Source: Pomphorhynchus laevis (Eukaryota > Acanthocephala > Palaeacanthocephala > Echinorhynchida > Pomphorhynchidae). From it: DNA of 64,000 bases. The position numbers were made by a program, and so were the translations under genes. Where the stretch lies: the NCBI GenBank assembly GCA_012934845.2, contig WNNJ02001895.1:1-64000 (forward strand). Direction: 5' to 3'. A model generated the notes under the pieces. That model was given only the letters and a program-made list of their open reading frames with translations. It did no database searches and was not told where the DNA came from. Positions 42,516 to 54,900 of the stretch are shown here, in pieces. Each line of letters starts with the position of its first letter. Positions within the stretch are counted from its first letter, which is position 1.

Positions 42516-42749
42516 TCCTGTAGAGAAGGCTGCGAGCATTGGTATACTAAAGAATACACATAGTAACACAATTCGAAGATTAATGTGGAATGCTTTTATT
42601 TTCACAACATTCATTACTATCATTCGATTTACCAAGAGCGAACCATAACGGTGAATAACATTTAACAATGTTAATCAAGTAATCATTATAATCGGGTCTT
42701 TAAATTATGGAAGGCAAAGTAGCCACGAAAAGGAATGTGAGCTAATCTA
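42516..42749. other. Spacer between LINE pieces
   Basis: AT-rich; no feature recognised. Confidence 0.35.
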
Positions 42750-43330
42750 TCTAAAGAGAGATACAATTCAATCGCGTTTTTCGTTGCACAACTTGAAAAT
42801 TTCGAATCGTCAAGTTTGTTTCACCCACATCCTATCGTGATTTTAATTCTTGTCTGGCTTCGTTAAAACGTTTACGTTATTTGACATAAAGATCTCTTAA
42901 TAGTAGAGTAGAAAAATCTTTAAGGCGATCGAATAATTTAGAATCAAACAGACATCATCCTCATTTGTAAAATTAATATTTAGCAGTCTAGGACTTATCT
43001 TAACAATACGAAATAATGCTACTATTTTAATTCTAGAAATAATTTCCTCCAGTGTGTCCGTTAAAACGGTTGATAAAATACTACGCATCCTAGACAAATC
43101 ATCATATAATCGATGCTGAATATTAACATAATCAAACTCTGGTACTTTCGTGAAAATAATATCACGAGAAGAGTTGTGATGCCCATGTATATGTGAAAAA
43201 GTATAATTGTGCTTCGTAGCTGAACTTACTTCTACATTATTCGTTGATTGAAGTGATGAACTTGAGAGTTTCTTGCTTACATCACCATTGCAACACGATT
43301 AGGATTGCATAGATTCGATATCAATGGAAG
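42750..43330 (-). mobile_element. LINE ORF1 fragment, CR1-like
   Basis: Minus strand reads RLYDDLSRMRSILSTVL, then ISPRLLNINFTNEDDVCLIL and, after breaks, GETNLTIRNFQVV: the RRM-plus-C-terminal domain pattern of CR1/L2-type ORF1 proteins. It is a different family from A and B. Confidence 0.6.
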
Positions 43331-43479
43331 ATAGACATTGCTGCTGTTCTTGTATTTTATCGTTCAACTGTCATTGTCCTGCTTTTTATCATTCTACTGC
43401 ACATTAGTGGATATCGAAGTTTTCCCGTGTTCCTGCAATGTTTGCTATTTTAGTAGAAGTATTTGCCACTGTAATAGGA

Positions 43480-44245
43480 GTAAACCAAACATATAATGTG
43501 GATCCTCCCCCGTAAACCAAACATATATCCTCCCACTATATCTTTTGCCTCATCGATCATCCCATAGTACGCACAATCTCACTTCCTTAGGCTCCCATTT
43601 CGATGATCACTTTTCACTTAAACCCTTCGTCCGTGACAAGGTCCGCTCGTCTAACTTAATTCTCCGTGACATCCGCCGTAGCCGCCCACTTATCGACTTC
43701 CGTTCTCGTGTGTCTCTTCTTTCATCGTTTCTTTTTTCTAAAATCGATTACTGCCTTAGCCTTTTCGCCAATTTTCCAAAATCCATCATCCTACCCCTAC
43801 AACGCATAATCAACTCAGCCGTTCGAGTGCTCTTTCGTCTCCGTCGCTTCGACCACACATCCACATATCTTGCCCAACTCTCCAGGCCCACCATCCACAT
43901 CCGCATCAAACTCCGCCTTCTCGTAACTTTTCGTCTCATCGCTGTTGGCTCCACATCGTTCATAAACCTTCCTTTCTTAGACGACACTCGCCCTACCTCG
44001 CTATCGCTGCGTTCCCGTCATACCCTCTTACTCCATGTTCCCAATTACTCCAACAACAATGGTCTCCGATCCTTCCTCGTCGCCGCCTCACTCGCTTGGA
44101 ATCAACTCCCTCTCGACGTCTGCCGCGCTCCCTTCGTTATCACAATCAAACACCTCCTCGGTTCACACCTTCTCGACACATGATTTACATTTTTGTTGTG
44201 GTCATGTAAGAGTGCGCTGGCACGCATTTGCTACGTTAAAATAAA
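43480..44245 (+). mobile_element. LINE family B 3' half (copy 1)
   Basis: Matches 52815-53578 of the family B reference copy: ...FDDHFSLKPFVRDKV to LLGSHLLDT*, then the hairpin GTGC-GCTG-GCAC and GTTAAAATAAAT tail. A 20-bp duplication of CCCCCGTAAACCAAACATAT marks its 5' edge. Confidence 0.88.
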
Positions 44246-46070
44246 TCTAAGAGGTCAACAAATCGGGAGAGGTCAAGATTTCTCCAAGAGCGACGTAGTA
44301 TTGTAGGTGTGTGAGAGGGGTGTGGTTGTGAGTGAGATCAAGTGTGACGAGAACGTGATAGGATAGATCAGGATCGAAAATGGACAGTGAGGTGTAGGCA
44401 GCAAAATGATGGGGGATAACGATGATGTCGAGTGCCCCACCAAGGATATGTATGGGGTCAGTGGAGATGGGTTTGTAGTTTTAGTTGGATAGAATGTTGA
44501 TGAACCGGATGGATTCGGTGGAAGAGGGGCGGTCGAGGCGGATGTTGAAGTCGCCAAGAACGATTGAAGGGATTGAGAACAAAGAACAGTGAGACAGAAG
44601 GTCGGCAAGTTCGGTAAAAAAAATAAGGAGAAAAAGAACCTGGGCAGAATACAATAGCGATATCCAGGGTGATCGGGCTAGAAGAACGACAAGTGAGCAG
44701 TTCAAAATAGCAAGGACTGAAATAGGAAGCGATTTTGTGAAGAGACGCGGGCTGGCGGTCGAATGCGACAATGTCGCAATGATTAGAGAATTTAATAGAT
44801 GAGCTAAGGGGACTGGCGGATTCGACTAGTGAGCAACCGGCAGTGAGCAAACGGCGGATAAAGAGGTCGTCAGAATCGGAGTGCCAGAATTCGGTGATAC
44901 AGAAGAGATCGATGGATTGCTTGGTGAATAGGTTGAGGATGATATCGGATTTATTGAGAATAGATCTCGTGTTGAGGAGGTCGAGGCGGAAACCGTGTGT
45001 GGTGGTGATAGGAGCTAGTGGAGAAGACACATAGGAGAGATGGAGCGCCATCGAATTTTTGTGCGGGTGTGTACAACTTGAAAATTTCCTTCGATGTTTC
45101 GGATGGATAGAGATGTTGTGTCGTTTTCCTCGCGACGGCGTTTTTCGATGCGGTCAGATGAGAGTTGAGCGATTTCGGAGGGGGTGCGATCGGGGAAAAT
45201 GCGAGTGGCTGAGGAGGAGATTAGTTTGAATCGTTGGGAGAGGACAGAAGACGCGTGAGAGCAATGCTTGAAAACAACTTTTAGGAGAGGGGGCTGGGAA
45301 GGATTAGATTGAGAAGATTTATTTAGGCGGATGAATGCGACAGGAGAGATGTTGTTGAAAAAGGAAGGGTTATCCGCAGTAAGAAGAGACGAGAGGATGG
45401 ATCTGAATGAGGAAACATCGTGGTCGAGACGTGCTTGTGGAGATAAAGAGGTGGAGGGAGTGATATTAGTGACGATGACGCAACGATCGCGAGAAGGAAA
45501 GCGTTTTCGTAAAGGAGGACGAGTAACGTGAGTTGGTGTGATCACGATAGGAGAGCTGGGAGTTGAGGATATCAAGGGAGTAGGCTTAACAGTGGAAGAC
45601 AAAGAGGATTTGGATAATATAGAGTGTGGTGGGCGATGTGATGAAGGGTTATGAGTTGAAGGATTGTGGAGGTTGGTGGAGGTGATTTTGATTAAGGGAT
45701 GTAGGTTATTGAGAAACGAGACAGAAGGGAAGATACGGGGGTGTCGGGAAATGAATATATAGGATTAGAAGTGCATTTGGTGACATGATCAGTAGGTTGA
45801 CAAAGAATATCAGAAACGACTGGGGTGGTTTGAGTGGACACGTTAAAGGTTGATATGTTTTTATGGGATAGGTCGCGTATGAGTTTGTTGACACAAAATC
45901 AGCATAGGAAATCGTCTTTAGACTTACTGTTGTCGCATGCGATTGTAGTCCAGACACTGCAGTCGTGTGTCGAGCACTGTACTTGTAGTTGAGCATAGTT
46001 GGTGTCGGTCTTAGCTGTCCTCTTACGTCCTCCCATCAACGTCTTTGTGTGTTAAAACTGTTAAATTTGC
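44246..46070 (-). mobile_element. LINE family B, 5' half, inverted (copy 2)
   Basis: Minus strand from the ORF1 start (ATG at 46036, MGGRKRTAKTD, PHD-like CSVWTTIACDN) through RDRCVIVTNIT and RIFPDRTPSEIAQL to the ORF2 endonuclease (MALHLSYVSS, ATG at about 45051; LLNTRSIL; LFCITEFWHSDSDD). It stops before the RT at 44246. A few frameshifts. Just upstream of its ORF1 lies the 16-bp minisatellite. Confidence 0.85.
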
Positions 46071-46072
46071 TG

Positions 46073-46856
46073 AATTGATCTGGAACTGGATTGATCCTGA
46101 ACTGAATTGATCTGGAGCTGGATTGATCTGGAACTGGATTGATCTGGAACTGGATTGATCTGGAACTGGATTGATCTGGAACTGGATTGATCTGGAACTG
46201 GATTGATCTGGAACTGGATTGATCTGGAACTGGATTGATCTGGAACTGGATTGATCTGGAACTGGATTGATCTGGAACTGGATTGATCTGGAACTGGATT
46301 GATCTGGAACTGGATTGATCTGGAACTGGATTGATCTGGAACTGGATTGATCTGGAACTGGATTGATCTGGAACTGGATTGATCTGGAACTGGATTGATC
46401 TGGAACTGGATTGATCTGGAACTGGATTGATCTGGAACTGAATTGATCTGGAACTGGATTGATCTGGAACTGGATTGATCTGGAACTGGATTGATCTGGA
46501 ACTGGATTGATCTGGAACTGGATTGATCTGGAACTGGATTGATCTGGAACTGGATTGATCTGGAACTGGATTGATCTGGAACTGGATTGATCTGGAACTG
46601 GATTGATCTGGAACTGGATTGATCTGGAACTGGATTGATCTGGAACTGGATTGATCTGGAACTGGATTGATCTGGAACTGGATTGATCTGGAACTGATTG
46701 ATCTGGAACTGGATTGATCTGGAACTGGATTGATCTGGAACTGGATTGATCTGGAACTGGATTGATCTGGAACTGGATTGATCTGGAACTGGATTGATCT
46801 GGAATTGAATTGATCTGGAGCTGGATTGATCTGGAACTTGATTGATCTGGAACTGG
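46073..46856. repeat. Minisatellite, 16-bp unit (GATTGATCTGGAACTG), about 49 copies
   Basis: Very homogeneous array of 784 bp, with only a few variant units at each end and one 15-bp unit near 46699. It starts 37 bp upstream of the family B ORF1 ATG (minus) and ends about 60 bp before a plus-strand family B fragment. As 16 is not a multiple of 3, three units give a stop-free 48-bp period in all minus frames, which creates long PVPDQSSSRS-type false ORFs. Confidence 0.95.
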
Positions 46857-46914
46857 ATGTCTTGTATGTCTTATTTTGAATGTCTTGTTTTGCATGTCTA
46901 GTTTTATATGTATC

Positions 46915-47458
46915 TTTTTTCATTGCTTCTCTTCCTTCAAATTGATTACTGCCTCAGCCTTTTCGCCAATTCTCCAAAATCCATCATCCTACCCCTACAA
47001 CGAATAATCAACTCCGCCGTTCGAGTACTCTTTCGTCTCCGCCGCTTCGACCACACATCCACATATCTTGCGCAACTCTCCTGGCCCACCGTCCACATCT
47101 ACATCTAACTCCGCCTTCTCATCACGTATCGTTTCATCGCTGTCGGCTCCCCATCGTTCATCAACCTCCCTTTCTTAGACGACACTCGCCACACTTCTCT
47201 ATCGCTGCGTTCTCGTCATTCTCTCTTACTCCACGTTCCCATTTACTCCAACAACTACGGTCTGCAATTCTTTCTCGTCGCCGCTTATTTACCTGGAATC
47301 AGCTCTCTCTCTCGATGTCCGCCGCGCTCCCTCTTTTATCACATTTGAATGCCCCCTCCGTTCCAACCTTCTAGACACTTGATTTAGATTTTTTTCTTCG
47401 TGGTCACGTATACGTGCGCCGGCACGCATTTGCAACGTAAAAATAAATCTTTTTTATA
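46915..47458 (+). mobile_element. LINE family B 3' half (copy 2)
   Basis: Matches 53040-53575: IDYCLSLFANSPKSIILPLQ onward, then the hairpin CGTGC-GCCG-GCACG and an AAAATAAATCTTTTTT tail. Broken by frameshifts after about 60 codons. Confidence 0.88.
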
Positions 47459-48636
47459 TATTAGCTCTCAAAATTTTTTTACGTTGTATGTATATTTAAA
47501 TCCAAGAATATTATGTAATAATTTTTTAAACATACAAACATGTACAGTATCACATCGATATATTTTATTTAAATTACATATGTTCAAAATTGGGTTAAAC
47601 AAGGCATGACCTATTATGTCCATGCATTTCTAATTTTCGTGCACTTCTAATGCACGGAAAATTCACTTGAGTGCTAAATTAAATATAAAAGTGATTTATT
47701 TAAAATGATTTAATTGCTTTTATTTTTATCGACAAAAAATAAAACGTTATATTTCGTCAGCTACCTCTAACCTAATCAAAAGATGCAGCTTTTGATAATA
47801 AACGTTTTTTTTGCCAAATTTGATCACACAAAATAAATGGAAGACATTACCAAATGTATGGAAGCTAGGGCAATATAAAAAATTTATATATTTCGCATTT
47901 CATTGATACTGTTTCAACAAAACTAAAAATATTTCTATTGATAATTAATCCAATATGATATCGAACAAATGTCTTGTCCGATTTATTCAGTATGCATTAT
48001 GTAGATTGTAAGATTTTCTCGTTGACTACCTTATGCGTTTTAGTCCTAATTAACTTAAGCTGAGATCATATATAGCTAGTAGATGGTTATTTACTTGCGA
48101 TACCGTAAATATAAATTATTTGCCACGTAAAAATATATATTTTTTATACCGAATAAATAATCATAATTGTAGTGTCTTGTCCACAAATTCAACTTAAATG
48201 GTTATTCTTTGTTTTGCTTGATATGATAGCAACGTATACTGAGATTTAAAATTAGTTTTTTTAATGTAATTTTCGTTATTTCATCTGGGTTTTAATAGTT
48301 AAGTGCAAAAAAAATAAAAAAGTTTAAAATTGTATTTTAGTAAAATTTTATTTTTTAAATTCTTTCGTATTCCGTATATAGACTCTTTACACCCTGACTG
48401 TCTGTTACAATGCGCTTTTTTAATCGTGACAGCTCATTTACTGCCACGATAAGTGTGCGTCATCACAGCGTTTCGACAATGTCGTTGACGATCTATTGTT
48501 TGAACAAGTTTCGTTCCATTTCAACATAGCACTGCCATTATATCATAAAAGGGAGTCGTAAACGGGAAATTAGTGGATGTAACATTTGCCCTTATGATGT
48601 GGGGATAATCCATATTAAAACGGTAATTATTTTTCT
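47459..48636. other. Upstream region and presumed 5' UTR/promoter of the hnRNP gene
   Basis: AT-rich to about 48380, then less so (48400-48600), which may hold an untranslated first exon. No TATA box or initiator can be assigned with confidence. Confidence 0.35.
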
Positions 48637-48638
48637 AG
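48618..48638 (+). other. Splice acceptor directly at the hnRNP start codon
   Basis: TTATTTTTCTAG is followed at once by ATG (48639). No room remains for a UTR in this exon, so an upstream exon or a spliced leader must supply it. Confidence 0.55.
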
Positions 48639-48939
48639 ATGTCTCAGGAGCGTTATGATCCTTGTGTCGGCGATGATCAGCAGATTCGAAATGATAACGA
48701 TGGTGTTTCGAGTCTCACCTTCGGTTTCGGTGGCTCTGGCGATGATAACGAAAGCTATCAGAGCAGTTTTTGTGGTGGCAATAACGGGGAAACTAATCCG
48801 AAGAGCGACGATGTCGGTGCTACTAACACGACACTCAATAACAATGACAGTAACAACAAAAAAGGCGAGAGATACGTTGTTAAGTTAAGAGGTCTGCCTT
48901 GGTCAGCGACTAAGGAAGAGGTTGTGTCATTCATGAGCG
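48639..48939 (+). CDS. hnRNP H/F-like exon 1: acidic/Gly leader and start of qRRM1
   Basis: 100 codons plus one base. The leader is rich in D, N, G and S, then GERYVVKLRGLPWSATKEEV begins qRRM1 with the diagnostic RGLPW. Donor GTACGT; reading on gives a stop within 3 codons. Confidence 0.9.
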
Positions 48940-51900
48940 GTACGTGATGACTTATTACCATATTTAATATTTTAATGACATGTACTTTTTATAAGAGCGG
49001 TATGTCAGTGGACGATTGAAAGATTGTTAATTTTAGAAATTTAAATTTTTTTAACCTGATAAGCTAAATGTTAGAAAACAGTATAAATAATATATATTTA
49101 ATGTTATTTGATACAATTAATTAAATTTGGTGGTCATAATTGGGGCTAGCAATTGTAGTAGACTAAATATTTTATTAGACAAAAAGTCTGAACTGTAAAT
49201 CGGTCATAATTTCATTTTTTCGAAAAATTTGATTTTCATATTAAGTGATTTTTTATAAAATAAAATTAAAAAAAATCATTTAAATCATTTTTTAAATCTT
49301 TATTATTTAAAATAATTAAATCTTAATTATTATATTATTTAATAAACAATTTTACGTTTTAAATTTATATCAATTTGGCAAATGTCAAAAAGTGATATTC
49401 AATCGTATTTTCGCGACACACTTTCGCGATCAAAGGTATTCAGAGATCTTAAATTTTCATTTTAAAATTAATAATCTCGTGTATTAAATATGTTCTAAAT
49501 ATGCAATAAAGATTTTTTAATAATAATTATTTATTTAAAGTGGCAAATCCGTGCCAACTGCACGCTTACAAGCCCAGTAATTAAACACACATCACATGTC
49601 ATGTAGATAAATTTCTTAAATTGTTTAAATGATACCGGATTAGGCGTTTGAAGCATGACATTGATGTGTGTCATTGATATTAATGGGCAGATGATTCCAC
49701 GAGAGAGGAGCAGCTACAACGAAGGAGCGGAAGCCAAAAGAGGTAGAGTAGTTTTGGACATGTAAAAGAAGGGAATTACGGGAACGCAAGGGACAATAAT
49801 CAGGACGAGAATTGTCGAGAAAAAGAAGGTTGAGAAATGAAGGAGTATGAAAAGTTACAAGGCGAAAAGCGATGAGAAGAAGACGAATTTGAACATGAGA
49901 ATAAATTGTAGGCAAATCGAGAGAAGCAAGATGGTGGGATGTATGATTAAAACGACGAAGACGGTGGATAATTCGGAAGGCTGCGTTTACGATGCTTTGT
50001 AAAGGAAGAAGAGTAAATTAAGGGGAGTTGGAAAATAGACTCAGAAAGTAATCAAGTCTTGAGAAAGTGAGAGAAGATATGAAAGTCATACAAGTTGTCA
50101 CTAGATATGAAAGTCACTAGATATGAAAGTCATACAAGTTGTCACAAGATATGAAAGTCATACAAGTAGTCATACAAGTCATACATATTGTCACTAATAT
50201 CACGCCTTCTAATTCCTTATCTCCACAAGCACGTCTAGACCACGATGTTTCCGCCTTCAGATCCATCCTCTCGTCTATTGTCCCTGCGGATAAACCATCC
50301 TTTTTCAAGGACATTTCTCCTGTCGCATTCATCCGTCTAAACAAATCTTCTCAATCTAATCCTTCCCAGCCCCCTCTCCTAAAAATTGTTTTCAAGCATC
50401 GCTCTCACGCGTCTTCTGTCCTATCTCAACGATTCAAACTCATGTCATCTTCAACCACTCGAATTTTCCTCGATCGCGCCCCTTCTGAAATCGCTCACAT
50501 CTCTTCAGCCCGCATCGAAAAACGCCGTGGCGAGGAAAACGGCGAAACATCACTCTCCATCCGAAACAGACGAAAATTTTCAAGTTGTCCACACCCGTCC
50601 AAAAATTCGATGGCGCTTCATCTCTCCTATGTGTCTTCTCCACTAGACTCTTTCGCCACAGCACACGGTTTCCGCCTCGATCTCCTCAACACTAGATCTA
50701 TTCTCAATAAATCCGATCTTATCCTCAACCTATTCACCAAGCAATCCATCGATCTCTTCTGCCTCACCGAATCCTGGCACTCAGATTCCGACGACCTTTC
50801 CATTCGCCGTCTGCTCTCTACCGGTTGCTCACTAGTCGAATCCGCCCGCCCCCTCAGTTCATGCTCTTCTAAATCCTCTAATCATGGCGGCATCGTCGCA
50901 TTCGCGCGTCACCCAGCGTCTCTTCGCAAAATCAATCCCCCTTTCAGTCCTTGCTATTTTGAATTGCTCACTTGTCGTTATTCTAACCCGATCACTCTAG
51001 ATCTCGCCATTGTATACCGTCCTGGTTCATCAGCTCCTACAGACTTATTTTTAACCGAACTCGCTGACCTATTTTCTCATTGTTCTTTGTCCTCAATCCC
51101 TTCACTCGTTCTAGGCGACTTCAATATCCGCCTAGACCGCCCCTCTTCCACAGATTCCATCCGCTTCATCAACATTCTATCCAACTACAATTACAAACTA
51201 ATCTCCACTGCCCCCACACATATACTTGGTGGGCACTCGACATCATCGCTGTCCCCGATCATTTTGCTGCCTACACCGCACTGTCTATCTCTGATCCTGG
51301 TCTATCCGATCACTTTCTTATCACCCTTGATCTCACTCGCAACCACACCCCTCCTCACACACCTACAATCCTACGTCGCCCTTGGAGAAATCTTGACCTC
51401 TCCATTCTCCGCTCTGCCTTACTCAAATCGTCTCTATCATTACCCACAATAACATATTCATCTCCTCACGATCTCGCCTTTCTTTTCGACTCTGAACTCA
51501 CATCCACTCTCGATATTCTCTTGCCCTTCAAGTCTCACCCACACCGTCGCTTGCACCGTGCCCCATGGTTTGACATCCAATGTCTACTCTCAAAGCGTCG
51601 ACTCCGCCATGCTTTTCGAGTCTATCACCGCTCTCTCAGACGCGATTTCCGCTCGATCACTCCGTCTTTCCGTGATTCCTATCTTACTCTTCGCCGGTAT
51701 TATCTCAACCTACTACGTACCAAATGCAACTCCTTCTGGCAGCATAAAATCATCACTTCATTCAACTCTAAGACTCTCTGGCATACTTTTAACTCAATCC
51801 TGGCTCGTTCCTCTACGCCGTGCAACATCAATGCTAATGATTATTCGTCATTTCTCCAGACTAAAGTATCCACGCTGCTCTCTCACACCCCGGTCTCCAT

Positions 51901-54900
51901 CCTATCCCACTCTGCCCAGTCTACTCTCATCCTTCCGGAACTCTTTCATCTTCTCCCTGTCTCACCTACAGAAGTATCATCTGTCCTCATGTCCTTGCCC
52001 AACAAAACCTCACCTGCCGATCCCCTGCCTACCCACATATTAAAATCTATATGCTCATCGATATCCCCATTTCTCACAACCTTGTTTAACTCGTCCATCC
52101 GCAGTCGTATCTTCCCTTCACACTGGAAATCCGCAATCGTTCGTCCCCTCCTTAAGAAACAATCGCTCGACCCCTCCCTTCCTTCTAGCTATCGCCCCAT
52201 TTCACTACTCCCTACTCTTTCTAAGCTCTTAGAACGCCTCATCTTAATACAAATCAACGCTTATCTCTCCTCATCCAATCTGTACCCTCCTTTCCAATCC
52301 GCTTTCCGCACTAATCACTCGACAGAAATCGCATGCATAAAAGTGTACAACGACTTACTCATTTCTCGAGACAAGGCTCTATATAGTGTTCTTATCTCCC
52401 TCGACCTCTCCTCCGCATTCGACATTGTCGACCACTCCGTCCTCCTTTATCGCCTTCGTTATGATTACGGCTTTTCTTCTTCATCCGTAGCATGGTTTGC
52501 CTCATATCTATCCGACCGTTCCTTTCGCGTCTGTTCTAATTCATCATCCTCTCCTCCCATCCCTTTTTTTGCGGGGTCCCACAAGGTTCAGTCCTAGGTC
52601 CCCTGCTTTTCTCTCTTCTGCTTGGCGATCTATCTCCGTTTATCAAACCTTACTCCTTTAACGTCATGCAATACGCCGATGACAATCTAATCAATGCTCA
52701 TGCACCCGCACATCGCATACACGATATCGTCATTTCTGCCTCCAACTGTCTCTCTTCTATCTACAAGCGTCTCTCCAATCTCCATCTCGTTCTAAACGCC
52801 GAAAAGTCCAAAATAATGTGGATCCTCCCCCGTAAACCAAACATATCTCCTCCCACTGTATATTTTGCCTCATCAATCATCCCCATAGTCCACAATCTCA
52901 CTTTCTTAGGCTTCCATTTCGATGATCACCTTTCTCTTAAACCCTTCGTCCGTGACAAGGTCCGCTCATCTAACTTAATTCTCCGTGATATCCGCCGTAT
53001 CCGCTCCTTTATCGACTTCCGTTTTTTGTATGTCACTTCTTTCATCGCTTTTTTTCCCTAAAATCGATTACTGCCTTAGCCTTTTCGCCAATTCTCAAAA
53101 ATCCATCATCCTACCCCTACAACGCATAATCAACTCCGCCGTTCGAGTGCTCTTTCGTCTCCGTCGCTTCGACCACACATCCACATATTTTGCCCAACTC
53201 TCCTGGCCCACCATCCACATCCGCATCAAACTCCGCCTTCTCGTTACTTTTCGTCTCATCGCTGTCGGCTCCCCATCGTTCATCAACCTTCCTTTCTTAG
53301 ACGATACTCGCCCCACCTCGCTATCGCTTCGTTCCTGTCATACCCTCTTACTCCACGTTCCTAATTACTCCAACAACTACGGTCTCCGATCCTTCCTCGT
53401 CGCCGCCTCACTCGCCTGGAATCAACTCCCTCTCGACGTCCGCCGCGCCCCCTCCTTTATCATATTCAAACACCTCCTCCGTTCACACCTTCTCGACACC
53501 TGATTCACAGTCTTGTTTTGTTGTGGTCATGTTAGCGTGCGCTGGCGCGCATTTGCCACGTTAAAATAAATCCTTTTTTTAAGAAAATAAATCGATCAAT
53601 CTACGAATTTGACGGAAATTGCGGATAATCAAGGTAGATGAGTGTACTTCATCTCTAACAAAAGCTTTAAGTGAAAGTCTGTTGTCGAATTTGAAGCCTA
53701 GGAAAACGAGATTGTCAACGATAGGGAGAATTGTAGAATTTAATGATACGGAGAGAGGTTCTACGCCGAAGCGTCGAGGAAGCATCCACATTTTTTTGAT
53801 TGAAAATTTAAGTAAGAGTTGGAAGCGGAAACACTAAGATAATGAATATGATATGATAAGCAGGTGCATGACCAGAATGTCATCAGCATATTGCACAACA
53901 TGGAAGTTAAATGTTTGAGAAAGACAAATCACCGAGAAGAGAGAAAAGCATAGGGCCTAATACGGAGCCTTGTGGAACATTGGACAGGATGGAAGAAGGA
54001 TGGGAAAGAGAAAAGTTAGAACAAACGCAAAAAGTACAGTTTGATAGATTGAAGAAAACCAAACTACAGTGGGTAAAGATAGGCCATAATCATGATGAAG
54101 ACGATGGAGAAGAATCGAGTGATCTACGATGTCAAAAGCAGATGAGAGATCAAGAGAAACTATGACACTACATAATTTTCGATCTCGCGAGATGATTAAG
54201 TCGTTATAAACTTTAAGGCATCCAATTTCAGGAGAGTGATTAGAGCTAGAAGCAGCTTAGAATGGAGGAAACGAGTTTGAGGAAAAAAGTTGTGCATTAA
54301 CTTGCTTGAGGACAAGACGCTTAAGGAATTTGGAGAGGGTTAGGAGAAGTGAGATTTGGAGGTACGAAGATGGTAGTAAGGAGTCAAGAGTTTTTTTGAG
54401 GAGATGACGAACAGTAGCGCATTTCCAGTAGAAAGGACATGTGCGGCTACGGATAGACAAGTTGAACAAAATCATGATACAGTGAGAAAAGAGAAGCCAT
54501 AATTATGACGAAGGCGTTGGAGAAGAATCGAGTAATCGACGATGTCAAAAGCAGACGATAGATCAAGAGAAGCTATGACATACATAATTTTTGATCGGGC
54601 GAGATGAGTAAGTCGTTATAAACTTTAACACAGGCAATTTCAGTTTAGTGATTAGAGCAAAAAGCAGCTCGGAAGGGATGGAAAAAGTTGGAAGGAAATA
54701 TATATGCATTTACTTGCTTGAGAACAAGACGCTCAAGGAGTTTAGAGAGGGTTGGGAGAAGTGAAATAGGACGGTACGAAGATGGTAGTGAGGAGTCGAG
54801 AGATTGCTTTTTGATGAGAGGACGAACAGTGGCGCATTTCCAGATGGAAGGAAATGTACGGCTACGGATGGACGAGTTGAACAATGTGGTTAGTAAGGAT

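Noticed and set aside
46023-46923. Two overlapping minus-strand frames of about 290 codons rich in PVPDQSSSRS repeats, at first sight a repetitive structural protein
   Set aside because: They are the three-frame reading of a 16-bp minisatellite that has no stop in any minus frame; there is no independent coding evidence.
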